Shown: positions 24,944 to 34,392 of the stretch, piece after piece | Layout of the letters: every line of letters starts with the position of its first letter | Position numbering within the stretch: position 1 is the first letter of the stretch | Assembly: GCA_030447875.1 (NCBI GenBank) | Contig: JAUJOA010000001.1 | Location: 62,001-126,000, forward strand | Source: Thermoleophilaceae bacterium | Lineage (GTDB): Bacteria; Actinomycetota; Thermoleophilia; Solirubrobacterales; Thermoleophilaceae | Reading direction: 5' to 3' | DNA: 64,000 bases | Notes under the pieces: generated by a model | The model's input: the letters and a program-made list of their open reading frames with translations, nothing else | Told to the model about the DNA's origin: nothing | Databases searched by the model: none | Made by a program: the position numbers and the translations under genes

Positions 24944-25006
24944 CTACGACAACGAACGTGCTCCCCACGCAACAAAGTTGCGTGAGGGGCAAACCGTTTG
25001 TCGTAG
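24944..25006. repeat. Nested palindrome between argJ and argB
   Basis: The 202-bp gap between argJ and argB is unusual in a cluster whose other genes overlap. It contains an outer 9-bp inverted repeat (ctacgacaa/ttgtcgtag) enclosing a strong inner hairpin, with acgcaac-aaa-gttgcgt extended by cccc/gggg across a 2-nt bulge. A small palindrome (ctctcg-ac-cgagag) precedes it. A tandem ccatctg heptamer (about 25051-25067) follows. It may be an RNA control element or an inserted repeat; no ArgR box is recognised. Confidence 0.6.
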
Positions 25007-25097
25007 AAGCGAGCGAGCGCAGGGCCGACCACGCCGGCCCGCCGACCCTGCCATCTGCCATCTGCGCTCCGCCATCCGGGACGCAACGGAGGCACGC

Positions 25098-25961
25098 ATG
25101 AGAGACGTCGGCACCCTCCTCGAGGCGCTCCCCTACATCCGCGAGTTTCACGGGCGGACCGTGGTGATCAAGTACGGCGGTGCCGCGATGATCGATCCGA
25201 AGCTGAAGGACGAGTTCTCGCGCGACGTGGTGCTGCTCAAGTACGTCGGGATGAACCCGATCGTCGTCCATGGCGGGGGCCCCGAGATCACTCGCTACAT
25301 GGAGCGACTGGGCATGAAGGTGGAGTTCGTCGAGGGGCTGCGCGTGTCGGACGAGGCCACGGTGGAGCTGGCGAAGATGGTGCTCGTCGGCAAGCAGAAC
25401 AAGGACATCGTCCTCGGCCTCAACCGCTTCGGCCAGCCGGCCGTGGGCATGTGCGGCGACGACGGGGCGCTCTTCACCGTCAAGAAGCAGCTGGCCGGCG
25501 AGCGCGACATCGGCTTCGTGGGCGACATCGAGAGGATCGACGTGGACGTCCTGCTCCACGTGGCCCAGGACTACATCCCGGTGATCGCATCGGTCGGGGC
25601 CGACGCCGACGGCGCCTCCTACAACGTGAACGCCGACACCGCCGCGGGCGCTGTGGCGGAGGCCCTTCGGGCGCACAAGGCGATCTTCCTGACCGACGTG
25701 GAGGGTTGGCTTGCCGATCCCGACGACCACTCCAGCCTGATCCGACAGTCCACGGCGGCGGACCTCAGAGCGCGCCTCGAGGCGGTGTCGGGCGGGATGC
25801 GGCCGAAGCTCGAGGCCTGCCTGCGCGCGGTAGAGGGCGGCGTTGACAGCGCGCACATAATCGACGGCCGTCAGCCGCATTCGCTCCTGCTCGAGCTGTT
25901 CACAGACCGCGGCATCGGCACGAAGATCAGCCTGTGGCCGTTGACCGGGGGCGAGACGTGA
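25098..25961 (+). CDS. argB: Acetylglutamate kinase
   Basis: 287 aa from the ATG at 25098 (SD-like ggagg at 25088-25092). The amino-acid-kinase fold shows VVIKYGGAAM, VHGGGPEI, GLRVSDEATVELAKMVLVGK, DADGASYNVNAD and a GIGTKI end. It phosphorylates N-acetylglutamate using ATP, usually the feedback-controlled step in arginine synthesis. Its stop overlaps the argD GTG. The upstream gap holds a nested palindrome. Confidence 0.96.
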   Translation: MRDVGTLLEALPYIREFHGRTVVIKYGGAAMIDPKLKDEFSRDVVLLKYVGMNPIVVHGGGPEITRYMERLGMKVEFVEGLRVSDEATVELAKMVLVGKQNKDIVLGLNRFGQPAVGMCGDDGALFTVKKQLAGERDIGFVGDIERIDVDVLLHVAQDYIPVIASVGADADGASYNVNADTAAGAVAEALRAHKAIFLTDVEGWLADPDDHSSLIRQSTAADLRARLEAVSGGMRPKLEACLRAVEGGVDSAHIIDGRQPHSLLLELFTDRGIGTKISLWPLTGGET

Positions 25962-27109
25962 CGCTGGCCGAGCTTCGATCGCTCGAGCGCGACCACGTGA
26001 TGCCCACCTACGCGCGCCAGCCGGTCGAGTTCGTGCGTGGGGATGGGTGCCGGCTATGGGACTCCGAGGGCAACGAGTACCTCGACTTCCTGGCCGGCAT
26101 CTCGGTGGCCCAGATCGGCCACTGTCATCCGGCGCTCGTCGAGGCGGTGACCGAGCAGGCCGCTCGGCTGATGCACGTCACGAGCCTCTACTACACGGAG
26201 CCGGCCATTCGGCTGGCCGAGCGCCTGGCCAAGCGCTCGGTGGGGGGCAAGGTGTTCCTCTGCAACTCGGGCGCCGAGGCCAACGAGTGTGCGATCAAGC
26301 TGGCCCGCCGGCATAAGGCGGGCGGCGAGATCGTGGTCCTCGAGGGTGCCTTTCACGGTCGCACGATGGGCGCGCTCTCGGCAACGCCGCAGCCGGCCAA
26401 GCAGGAGCCCTTCGCGCCGCTCGTGCCGGGCTTCGTCGTGGTCCCGCGTGACGACCCGGAGGCGCTGGCCGCGGCGGTCCACTCGGGTACTGCCGCGGTG
26501 ATGATCGAGCCGATTCAGGGGGAGTCAGGGATCCATCCGGTCCCGGGCGCTGTTCTGACCGCCGCGCGCACGGCCTGCGACCGGCACGGCGCGCTCCTCG
26601 TGCTCGACGAGGTCCAGTGCGGCATGGGGCGCACGGGGTGGCTCTGGGCCTGGGAGCCAGCCGGCGTGCGACCCGACGTGATGACGGTGGCCAAGGGGCT
26701 CGGCGGCGGCCTCCCGATCGGCGCCTGCGTGGCCGCCCCCGCGTACGCGGATCTGTTCCAGCCGGGCGACCATGGCTCCACCTTTCCCGGAGGGCCGGTC
26801 ATGGCGGCGGCGGCGGGCGCCGTGCTCGAAGTCGTGGACGACGCCGACTTCCTGTCCGGCGTGCGCGCGAGGGGTGATGCACTGCGTGGGGGGCTCGAGC
26901 GGCTAGGTGTCGCGAACGTCCAGGGGGCCGGCCTGATGCTCGGCTTCGACGTCCCGGGCGCCGCCGAGCTCTCGCGGCGAGCGCTCCGCGAGCAGCGGCT
27001 GGTGGTCAACGCGACCGGGCCGGACAGGATTCGGCTGCTGCCGCCGCTCACGGTCACCCTCGAGGAAATCCAGGACGCGCTCGGCCGCCTCGGCGCCCTG
27101 TTAGCTTGA
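25958..27109 (+). CDS. argD: Acetylornithine aminotransferase
   Basis: 383 aa from the GTG at 25958, which overlaps the argB stop (GTGA); an earlier GTG at 25934 is less likely. Class III aminotransferase signatures are the SGAEANECAIKLAR phosphate-binding region, LLVLDEVQCGMGRTG and the PLP lysine Lys246 in TVAKGLGGGLPIG. It makes N-acetylornithine from the semialdehyde using glutamate as amino donor. Confidence 0.95.
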   Translation: MTLAELRSLERDHVMPTYARQPVEFVRGDGCRLWDSEGNEYLDFLAGISVAQIGHCHPALVEAVTEQAARLMHVTSLYYTEPAIRLAERLAKRSVGGKVFLCNSGAEANECAIKLARRHKAGGEIVVLEGAFHGRTMGALSATPQPAKQEPFAPLVPGFVVVPRDDPEALAAAVHSGTAAVMIEPIQGESGIHPVPGAVLTAARTACDRHGALLVLDEVQCGMGRTGWLWAWEPAGVRPDVMTVAKGLGGGLPIGACVAAPAYADLFQPGDHGSTFPGGPVMAAAAGAVLEVVDDADFLSGVRARGDALRGGLERLGVANVQGAGLMLGFDVPGAAELSRRALREQRLVVNATGPDRIRLLPPLTVTLEEIQDALGRLGALLA

Positions 27110-27114
27110 CCGCG

Positions 27115-28383
27115 GTGAAGCGCCGGACGCTCATCAAGACGGCCTCGTACGAGGCCGAGGCCGGCGACGTCGGCCGCGTCCTCCTCCTCTACTCGGGTGG
27201 ACTCGACACGAGCGTGATGCTCAAGTGGATCCAGGACGAGTACGACGCCGAGGTCGTCGCGCTCACGGTGAACCTCGGCCAGCCCGGAGAGGACTTCGAC
27301 GTGGTCCGTGGGAAGGCGCTCGCCCTCGGGGCGCTCGACTGCTTCGTCATCGACGCGCGCGAGGAGTTCGCCCACGACTACGTGCTGCCGGCCATCAAGG
27401 CCAACGCCCTCTACGGGGGCGGGTACCCCCTCTTCACGGCACTCGGCCGGCCGTTGATCGCGAAGCTGGCCGTGGACAGGGCGCGCGAGTCCGGCTGCGA
27501 CACGGTGGCCCATGGCTGCACGGGCAAGGGCAACGATCAGGTGCGAATCGAGGCGACCGTCGCCGCGCTGGGGCCCGAGCTCAAGGTGATCGCTCCCGTT
27601 CGCGGTTGGCAGATGGGTCGCGAGGAGGAGATCGCCTACGCGCGCGAGCACGGGATCCCGGTGAAGGGCGGCACGGAGGCGCCGCCCTACTCCGTCGACG
27701 ACAACCTGTGGGGCAGGTCATCCGAGGGTGGGCCGATCGAGGACCTCTCGGAGCCGCCGCACGACGACGTCTTCGAGCTGGTGACGCCGCCGGAGGAGGC
27801 GCCCGACGAGCCCGAGACGGTCGAGATCGAGTTCGAGCGCGGTGTCCCCGTCGCGCTGAACCGCGAGCGGTTGGGGCTCGTCGACCTGCTCGAGCGTGCC
27901 GGTGAGGTCGGCGCCCGCCACGGGCTCGGGATCGTCGATCACATCGAGGACCGGATCGTCGGCCTGAAGGTACGCGATCTCTACGAGGTGCCGGCGGCGG
28001 CGATCGTGCTAACCGCCCACAAGGAGCTCGAGAAGCTCGTCTGCACGCTCCAGCAGAACCGCTTCAAGGGCCACCTCGACGACCAGTGGGCGTTCCTGGT
28101 CTACTCGGGCCTCTGGTACGAGCCGCTGCTGGGTGACCTGAACGCCTACATGGAGCGGGTCAACGAGCAGGTCAGCGGCACGATCAGGATGAAGCTCTAC
28201 AAGGGCAATGCGAGCGTGGTCGGCCGGTACTCGCCGGCCGCCCTCTACGATCCCGACCTCGCCGGCTTCGGCGAGTCCGGCGGCCTCTTCTCACAGCAGG
28301 CTAGCCCCGGATTCATCGAGCTGTGGAGCCTCCAGTCACGGATGGCCCACGCGATCCGAACTCGAACGGAGGAGCGCTCATGA
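27115..28383 (+). CDS. argG: Argininosuccinate synthase
   Basis: 422 aa from the GTG at 27115. This start is preferred to the TTG at 27106 because TAGCTT lies exactly 7 nt before it, as at many starts in this window. The N-type ATP-pyrophosphatase loop LLLYSGGLDTS lies near residue 21. It is followed by CTGKGNDQVRIE, the substrate loop PYSVDDNLWGRS, and YSGLWYEPLL. It joins citrulline and aspartate. argH and argF/argR are not in the window, although argG usually neighbours argH. It overlaps the following small gene by 4 nt. Confidence 0.95.
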   Translation: MKRRTLIKTASYEAEAGDVGRVLLLYSGGLDTSVMLKWIQDEYDAEVVALTVNLGQPGEDFDVVRGKALALGALDCFVIDAREEFAHDYVLPAIKANALYGGGYPLFTALGRPLIAKLAVDRARESGCDTVAHGCTGKGNDQVRIEATVAALGPELKVIAPVRGWQMGREEEIAYAREHGIPVKGGTEAPPYSVDDNLWGRSSEGGPIEDLSEPPHDDVFELVTPPEEAPDEPETVEIEFERGVPVALNRERLGLVDLLERAGEVGARHGLGIVDHIEDRIVGLKVRDLYEVPAAAIVLTAHKELEKLVCTLQQNRFKGHLDDQWAFLVYSGLWYEPLLGDLNAYMERVNEQVSGTIRMKLYKGNASVVGRYSPAALYDPDLAGFGESGGLFSQQASPGFIELWSLQSRMAHAIRTRTEERS

Positions 28384-28553
28384 GCACGAAGGGCTACACC
28401 GTACTCGGCTGGCTGGTCTGGCAGGTCGGAAAGCGGGTGGCCAGACGCAAGCTGGCGGAGAACCGGGTGAAGCTGGGGGCCGCCGCGGTAGTCGGTGCCG
28501 TGGTGGCCGCTGGGGCCGTCGCCGCGAAGGTGGGCCGTCAGTCCGAGGAGTGA
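28380..28553 (+). CDS. Small membrane protein after argG, hypothetical
   Basis: 57 aa from the ATG at 28380, which overlaps the argG stop (ATGA). It has a basic amphipathic N-terminus (VWQVGKRVARRKLAENRVKL) and one Ala/Val-rich transmembrane helix (GAAAVVGAVVAAGAVAAKVG). No known role. The overlap implies co-translation with argG. The 120 bp after it are low-complexity ctcgctcgct-type sequence. Confidence 0.6.
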   Translation: MSTKGYTVLGWLVWQVGKRVARRKLAENRVKLGAAAVVGAVVAAGAVAAKVGRQSEE

Positions 28554-28673
28554 TGCCGCGGTCAGGGCGCTCCGGTACTCCTCTGCGGAGCTCGCTCGCT
28601 TCGCTCGCTACACGCTCCTCCGAGGAGCACCTGCGCGCCCCTGGTCCCGGCGTCGCTCTCAGGCTGACTTTGG

Positions 28674-29060
28674 CTAGGGCGCCTGCTCGATCTTCTTCCC
28701 CGTGGGGGCGAAGCGCGTTCCTATCGTGATCAGCAGGTGGGCCACGCCGATCGCGATGAAGAAGACGGTGGGCGTCGTCTGATCCGAGAAGCCGAGGATG
28801 AAGGGAGCGGCGACGAGGATCGCCGCGAGCGCGTAGTCGAGCACGATATGCACCGCGACCGGGAGCGAGTTGACGATGCTCGTCGGGCCGTTGGTGATCG
28901 CCGCCACGACGAGGATCACGACGCCGGCGACGATCGAGGCGGTGGTGGCCGGGCCGTCGTCCGAGAAGTCGAGGATGAACGGGGCGGCGATGAACAGGAC
29001 CGCGGCCGCGTACTCGATCACCCCGTGCAGGAAGAAGGGGATGGGTCCCTGGCGGATCAT
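28674..29060 (-). CDS. SPW-repeat membrane protein
   Basis: 128 aa with four transmembrane helices in two similar halves: AVLFIAAPFILDFSDDGPAT and AAILVAAPFILGFSDQTTPT. Each half has the AAPFIL.FS motif of the SPW-repeat family. The pattern of two helices per repeat suggests internal duplication. The biochemical role is unknown. The ATG lies at 29060, transcribed away from dnaE. Confidence 0.8.
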   Translation of the reverse strand: MIRQGPIPFFLHGVIEYAAAVLFIAAPFILDFSDDGPATTASIVAGVVILVVAAITNGPTSIVNSLPVAVHIVLDYALAAILVAAPFILGFSDQTTPTVFFIAIGVAHLLITIGTRFAPTGKKIEQAP

Positions 29061-29187
29061 GGGAACGGTTATACCGGGTCAGCCCGGCGCTCCGGGCGAT
29101 GGCGCCCTCGGAAAGTCCGCCATCGGCCCGGAGGTTGGGTCCAACCCCCCGGAAGCCGTCGGCCCCCGAACCTAGACTGGTCGACCC

Positions 29188-32100
29188 GTGCCGCCGCCCG
29201 CCTGCGCCCACCTCCACGTCCACTCCGAGTACTCGCTGCTCGACGGCGCCTGCAAGATCGACGCCCTGGCCGCGCGGGCGGCCGAGTTCGGCCAGCCCGC
29301 GCTCGGGCTGACCGACCACGGCGTCATGAACGGCGCCGTTGAGCTCTACAAGGCCTGCAAGAAGCGGGGGATAAAGCCGATCCTCGGCCTCGAGGCCTAT
29401 CTCTGTGACGACCTCGGGTCAGAGGCGGTTCGTTACGAGCGCAACCACCTCACCTTGCTGGCTCGCAACGACGAGGGCTTTCGCAACCTCGTCAAGCTCA
29501 CCTCCGCCGGCTTCCTCGACGGCTACAAGCGCGGCAAGTCGAACGTCGACATGGCCCTCCTCGACCGCCACTCCGAGGGCGTGATCGTGCTCACGGGCTG
29601 CCTTCAGTCGCGCTTCTGCCAGCGCCTCCTCGAGGACAACCCCGTCGAGGCGCGCGCTCACGCCGACGAGCTGATTCAGGTCTTCGGCCCCGACGACGTC
29701 TACTTCGAGCTCCAGCGAAACGGTCTCGCCGAGCAGGATAAGGCGAACGAGGGGATCGTGCGGATCGCCCGTGAGCTCGGGCGCCCGCTTGTGGGAACCG
29801 CCGACGTGCACTACCTGCGCCGCGAGGACTACCACCACCACCAGGCGCTCCTCTGCGTCCAGACCAAGTCGACCCTCGCCGAGCCGAAGCTGAGCTTCGA
29901 CAGCAACGAGTTCTTCCTGAAGGACTCGGCCGAGATGACCGAGTCGTTCTCGCCGTGGCCGGAGGCGATCGCCTCGACGGTCGAGATCGCCGAGCGCTGC
30001 GGGGTCGAGATGGAGCTCGGCAAGATGCTGATCCCGCGTTACCCCACGCCCGACGGCGAGTCGGAGGCCCCGTATCTGCGCCGGCTGGCCGAGGAGGGAC
30101 TGAGCCGCCGCTACGGCGACCCGGCGCCCGCCGAGGCCGTCGAGCGGCTCGAGATGGAGCTCGAGGTGATCGGCCGCATGGGCTTCGCGGCGTACTTCCT
30201 GATCGTGTGGGACTTCGTCAAGTTCGCGAAGGAAAGCGGGATCGCGGTCGGGCCGGGGCGCGGCTCGGCGGCCGGCTCGATCGTCGCCTACGCGCTCCAC
30301 ATCACCGACGTAGACCCGCTGGCGCACGGTCTGCTCTTCGAGCGCTTCCTGAACGCCGAGCGCGTGTCGATGCCCGACATCGACATCGACTTCTCGGTGA
30401 AGGGCCGCGAGCGCGTGATCCGCTACGTGGCCGAGAAGTACGGGCAAGAGTCGGTGGCTCAGATCGTCACCTTCGGGCGCATGTTCCCGCGCGCCGCCAC
30501 CCGCGACGCCGCGCGTGTGCTCGGCTTCGACTACGGCGCCGGGGACCGGCTGGCAAAGCTCATTCCCGATCCGATCATGGGTCGTCCGCCGTCGTTCGAC
30601 GACTGCCTCAAGCCCGGCGAGGAGCTCGCTCGCGCATACAACGACGATCCGCAGGCGAAGCAGATCGTGGACGTGGCGCGCGGGCTCGAGGGCATCGTGC
30701 GCAACTCGTCGATTCACGCCGCCGCCGTCGTGATTGCCGACCGCCCCCTCACCGACATCGTGCCGTTGCAGCTCGCGGAGGAGCGTGGCGCGGTGGACGA
30801 GGACGGCGGCCGTGCCTACAAGACCGTGACCCAGTACTCGATGAAGCCGATCGAGGACATAGGCCTCCTCAAGATGGACTTCCTCGGCCTTCGCAACCTC
30901 GACGTGATCGAGTCGGCCCTCGACATCATCGAGCGCTCGGCCGGTGAGCGGCCGGACATGGCGTCGCTTCCGATCGACGACGAGAAGACCTACGCGATGC
31001 TCGCCCGGGGCGACTCCGTTGGGGTGTTCCAGTTCGAGTCCGACGGCATGCGCGAGGCGCTCAAGAAGGTGCGTCCCACCGAGTTCGAGGACCTCGTCGC
31101 GCTCGTGGCGCTCTACCGCCCGGGGGCGATGCGCCACATCGACACCTACGCGCGCAACAAGCGCGCCCCCGGGTCGGTCACCTACGTCGACGCGCGCCTG
31201 CGCGCGATCACCGAGGCCACCTACTCGGTGATCCTCTACCAGGAGCAGTCGATGCAGATCGCCAAGGAGATCGCCGGCTTCTCGGGGCCGGAGGCCGACG
31301 ACCTCCGCAAGGCGATCGGCAAGAAGGATCGCGCCAGGATGGCCTCGATGAAGGAGCGCTTCCTCGAGGGAGCGCGCGGCACCGGCACCTCTGACACCGT
31401 TATCCGGGATCTGTGGGCGGTCAACGAGGCCGCGGCCGACTACTCGTTCAACCGCGCGCACGCCGCCTGCTACGCGCTGATCGCCTACCGGACCGCCTGG
31501 TTGCGCGCCAACTACCCGGCGGAGTACATGGCAGCGCTCATCTCCTCGGTCATGTCGACCAAGGACAAGGTGCCGTTCTTCGTGTCGCGCTGCGAGGAGA
31601 TGGGGATCGAGGTGCTGCCCCCCGACGTCAACGAGTCCGGACACGATTTCGTGGTCTCCGCCGGCAGCATCCGTTTCGGCCTGGACGCCGTGAAGAACGT
31701 GGGCTCCGCGGCCGTCGACGCGGTGCTCGAGGCGAGAGAGGAGGGCGGGCGCTTCACGTCGATCTGGGACTTCTGTGCGCGAGTGGACTGTCGCTGCGTG
31801 AACAAGAAGGCGATCGAGTCGCTTGTCAAGTGCGGCGCGCTCGATTCCACGAATGCAAGCCGGCGAGGCATGCTGCAGGTGCTCGAGCAGGCCCAGGCGG
31901 CGGGCGCGAAGAGCCAGCAGGACGCCCAGCTGGGCCAGGGCTCGATCTTCGACCTCGACGACGGCGAGGGCCGCGCCGGCCGCGCCCGTCCCGCGAGCTT
32001 CGCCCCGCCGGCGCTCGTACCCGTGGCCGAGGACGACCGCAAGGAGCGCGGCGCGATGGAGAAGGAGACGCTCGGTCTCTTTCTCTCGAGCCATCCAGTA

Positions 32101-32688
32101 AAGGACGTGCGCCCGGCGCTGCGCGCCCGCGTGGAGTGCCCGCTCAGCGAGCTCCAAGCCAAGCGCGACGGGGACTGGGTCACGGTGGGCGGTGTCGTGG
32201 CGGAGTGCAAGCGCATCCGCACGAAGAAGGGCGAGCCGATGATGTTCGCCACCCTCGACGACCTCGAAGGACAGGTCGAGATGCTCGTCTTCAACTCCGC
32301 CTACACCGCTAACGCGGAGAAGGTGGACCCCGATCGCGTCGTGATCGTCCGCGGCCGGGTCGACCACAAGGACCAGGGCGAGACGAAGCTCGTGGTCCAG
32401 GAGGTCGAGGCGTTCGAGCCCACTCCGGAGGAAGTTGAGAGCGCGCGAGCGGAAGCCGCCGCCCCCCGCCCTCCGAAGCTGGTCAAGGTGCGGGTCGACC
32501 CTGGCGTGGGCGAGACGTTCCTCGACGAGCTGAAGGACGTGGTCCGTCACTTTCCCGGCGACCACGAGCTGCTGCTCGAGGTGGGCGAGCGCCGGCTCGT
32601 GCTGGGGCCTGACTACCGCGTGGCGGCTTCGAGCGCGTGCCGGGCGGATCTGGCGGCGCTGGCGGGGGTCGAGGCCTCGCTTGCCTAG
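29188..32688 (+). CDS. dnaE: DNA polymerase III alpha subunit
   Basis: 1166 aa, normal for DnaE1. The PHP domain starts at once (HLHVHSEYSLLDGA). Palm motifs are GPGRGSAAGS and PDIDIDFS (around residue 396), with the fingers around FNRAHAACYALIAYRTAWLR. A tandem HhH region and an OB domain (VTVGGVVAECKRIRTKKGEP) follow. LGQGSIFDL near residue 918 resembles an internal beta-clamp-binding peptide. It is the replicative polymerase. TAGACT lies 9 nt before the GTG, without an SD. Confidence 0.98.
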   Translation: MPPPACAHLHVHSEYSLLDGACKIDALAARAAEFGQPALGLTDHGVMNGAVELYKACKKRGIKPILGLEAYLCDDLGSEAVRYERNHLTLLARNDEGFRNLVKLTSAGFLDGYKRGKSNVDMALLDRHSEGVIVLTGCLQSRFCQRLLEDNPVEARAHADELIQVFGPDDVYFELQRNGLAEQDKANEGIVRIARELGRPLVGTADVHYLRREDYHHHQALLCVQTKSTLAEPKLSFDSNEFFLKDSAEMTESFSPWPEAIASTVEIAERCGVEMELGKMLIPRYPTPDGESEAPYLRRLAEEGLSRRYGDPAPAEAVERLEMELEVIGRMGFAAYFLIVWDFVKFAKESGIAVGPGRGSAAGSIVAYALHITDVDPLAHGLLFERFLNAERVSMPDIDIDFSVKGRERVIRYVAEKYGQESVAQIVTFGRMFPRAATRDAARVLGFDYGAGDRLAKLIPDPIMGRPPSFDDCLKPGEELARAYNDDPQAKQIVDVARGLEGIVRNSSIHAAAVVIADRPLTDIVPLQLAEERGAVDEDGGRAYKTVTQYSMKPIEDIGLLKMDFLGLRNLDVIESALDIIERSAGERPDMASLPIDDEKTYAMLARGDSVGVFQFESDGMREALKKVRPTEFEDLVALVALYRPGAMRHIDTYARNKRAPGSVTYVDARLRAITEATYSVILYQEQSMQIAKEIAGFSGPEADDLRKAIGKKDRARMASMKERFLEGARGTGTSDTVIRDLWAVNEAAADYSFNRAHAACYALIAYRTAWLRANYPAEYMAALISSVMSTKDKVPFFVSRCEEMGIEVLPPDVNESGHDFVVSAGSIRFGLDAVKNVGSAAVDAVLEAREEGGRFTSIWDFCARVDCRCVNKKAIESLVKCGALDSTNASRRGMLQVLEQAQAAGAKSQQDAQLGQGSIFDLDDGEGRAGRARPASFAPPALVPVAEDDRKERGAMEKETLGLFLSSHPVKDVRPALRARVECPLSELQAKRDGDWVTVGGVVAECKRIRTKKGEPMMFATLDDLEGQVEMLVFNSAYTANAEKVDPDRVVIVRGRVDHKDQGETKLVVQEVEAFEPTPEEVESARAEAAAPRPPKLVKVRVDPGVGETFLDELKDVVRHFPGDHELLLEVGERRLVLGPDYRVAASSACRADLAALAGVEASLA

Positions 32689-32710
32689 CGGCGCTGGGCG
32701 GCCCGCCTAG

Positions 32711-32737
32711 CCAAGGTGGCATCGAGCCACGCCTTGG
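32711..32737 (+). terminator. Hairpin after dnaE
   Basis: ccaagg...ccttgg encloses ggc/gcc, 22 nt after the dnaE stop, and flanking gcc/ggc pairs extend it. There is no T tract, so it may be a weak or Rho-assisted terminator, or simply an mRNA 3' structure. Confidence 0.4.
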
Positions 32738-32776
32738 GCGGCGCCAAGGGCAAGTGCAGACCGCTACCCTCGCGCT

Positions 32777-34234
32777 GTGGGCCTGAAGGCGAGGAATCGC
32801 GGGAGTGGCGCGCGGCCGCGCGCTCGTGCGGTCCTTGTGGCGGCCGCAGCGGTCGCGCTGCTGGCGCTGGGAGCATCGCTCATGCCATCCACCGACGGTC
32901 GAGCGGCCGCGGTCGGCGTAGCGGTCCCGCAGCGCCCGAACGTCGTCGTCGTGATGACCGACGATCAGACCGTCGCGCAGATGAAGGCGCTCCCGAAGAC
33001 CCGGCGTCTGCTCGGTGAGGGGGGGACGAGCTTCTCGCGCTACTTCGCTACGCAACCGCAGTGCTGTCCCTCCCGAGCGAGCTACCTCACCGGCCAGTAC
33101 CCGCACAACACGGGCGTCCGCGACAACGGTGGCCCGAATGGTGGCTTCTCGGCGTTCCGCGACATGGAAGCTCTGCCGGTATGGCTCGATCGTGCGGGCT
33201 ACCGGACCATGTTCATCGGCAAGTACCTGAACGGCTACGCGAAGCACAAGCGCTACATCCCGCCCGGCTGGGATCGCTGGGCGGGGCTAGCGGACAACCA
33301 GCACATGTACGACTACGACCAGAATCATGACGGCAAGCTGGTCCACTACGGTTCCAGGGAACGGGACTATCGGACGGATGTGTACACGCGCAAAGCGACG
33401 CGCTTCATCCGTGACGCTGCTGGCGACAACCGGCGCTTTTTCCTCCACGTCTCCGCGCCACCGCCTCACACCGAGGCTCTCGACAACTGTGCCAAGCACA
33501 ATCCGCGGCCGGCGCCGCGGCATCTCGGCGCCTTCTCGACCGAGCCGCTTCCGGAGCCGCCGAGCTACGACGAGGAAGACGTGTCCGACAAGCCGCAGTT
33601 CATCCGCGACAGGCCGCGCATCGACCAGAACGTAAGGGATTGCATCACACGCCGCTGGCGCTCGGCCCTTGAGAGCCTGCTCTCGGTCGACGACATGATG
33701 CAGCAGATCATCGCGAACCTCCGCGAGACCGGCACCCTCCAGAACACACTCGTGATCTTCGTCTCGGACAACGGCTACTTCTACGGCGAGCACCGCTTCC
33801 CCACCGGCAAGAACCAGCCCTACGAGGAAGCGATCCGGATACCGCTCTTGATCCGTGGCCCGGGTTTCCCGCCCGGTGCGAACGTGGACCAGCTCGCGGC
33901 GAACATCGACCTCGCCCCGACGATCCTAGAAGCGACGGGCGCACAGGCTGGCCTTCCAATCGACGGCCGCCCTCTGCAGCCGCTCGCCAGCGATCCGACG
34001 GAGGGCCGCGACCGCGACCTGCTGATCGAGGCGCGCGAGCTCTACTTCTCGGTGCGAACCGATAGCTGGCTGTTCTCGATCAATCAGAACGACGAGAATC
34101 AGCTGTACGACCTGCAGGCCGATCCGTACCAGCTCCAGAGCCTCCACGAGGACCCGGATCAGGACGCGCGAAAAGAAGAGCTACGGCAGCGGATCGAGAA
34201 GCTCAAGGACTGCGTCGGCGCCCAGTGCCGTTGA
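32777..34234 (+). CDS. Secreted sulfatase (arylsulfatase family)
   Basis: 485 aa. The N-terminal helix (ARAVLVAAAAVALLALGASL) is a signal peptide or anchor. Metal site MTDDQT is followed by the maturation motif CCPSR (Cys96-x-Pro-Ser-Arg100), in which Cys96 would become formylglycine. LTGQYPHNTGV, SAPPPHTEALDN and IFVSDNGYFYGEHR complete the active site. It resembles N-acetylglucosamine-6-sulfatases, but the substrate is inferred only. Activity needs a formylglycine-generating enzyme, not seen here. TACCCT lies 6 nt before the GTG. Confidence 0.93.
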   Translation: MGLKARNRGSGARPRARAVLVAAAAVALLALGASLMPSTDGRAAAVGVAVPQRPNVVVVMTDDQTVAQMKALPKTRRLLGEGGTSFSRYFATQPQCCPSRASYLTGQYPHNTGVRDNGGPNGGFSAFRDMEALPVWLDRAGYRTMFIGKYLNGYAKHKRYIPPGWDRWAGLADNQHMYDYDQNHDGKLVHYGSRERDYRTDVYTRKATRFIRDAAGDNRRFFLHVSAPPPHTEALDNCAKHNPRPAPRHLGAFSTEPLPEPPSYDEEDVSDKPQFIRDRPRIDQNVRDCITRRWRSALESLLSVDDMMQQIIANLRETGTLQNTLVIFVSDNGYFYGEHRFPTGKNQPYEEAIRIPLLIRGPGFPPGANVDQLAANIDLAPTILEATGAQAGLPIDGRPLQPLASDPTEGRDRDLLIEARELYFSVRTDSWLFSINQNDENQLYDLQADPYQLQSLHEDPDQDARKEELRQRIEKLKDCVGAQCR

Positions 34235-34392
34235 TACTATCGACGAGGCGCTGAGCGGCTGAAGTGAGCGGTGCCCGGTACCGCCAAGACGCCGCTACGG
34301 GACCCAGTTCGGGCCGTGAGGACTGCTCCGGCGCGGCCTGCGCGCCAGGCAGTAGCCACCGTAGGTGATGAGGCCAGGGCTACACTGAAGCG

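Noticed and set aside
29419-32565. Minus-strand open frame of 1048 codons opposite dnaE
   Set aside because: It is a mirror of dnaE codon bias in high-GC DNA. The His/Arg/Val-rich sequence matches no family, while the plus strand is an unmistakable DnaE.
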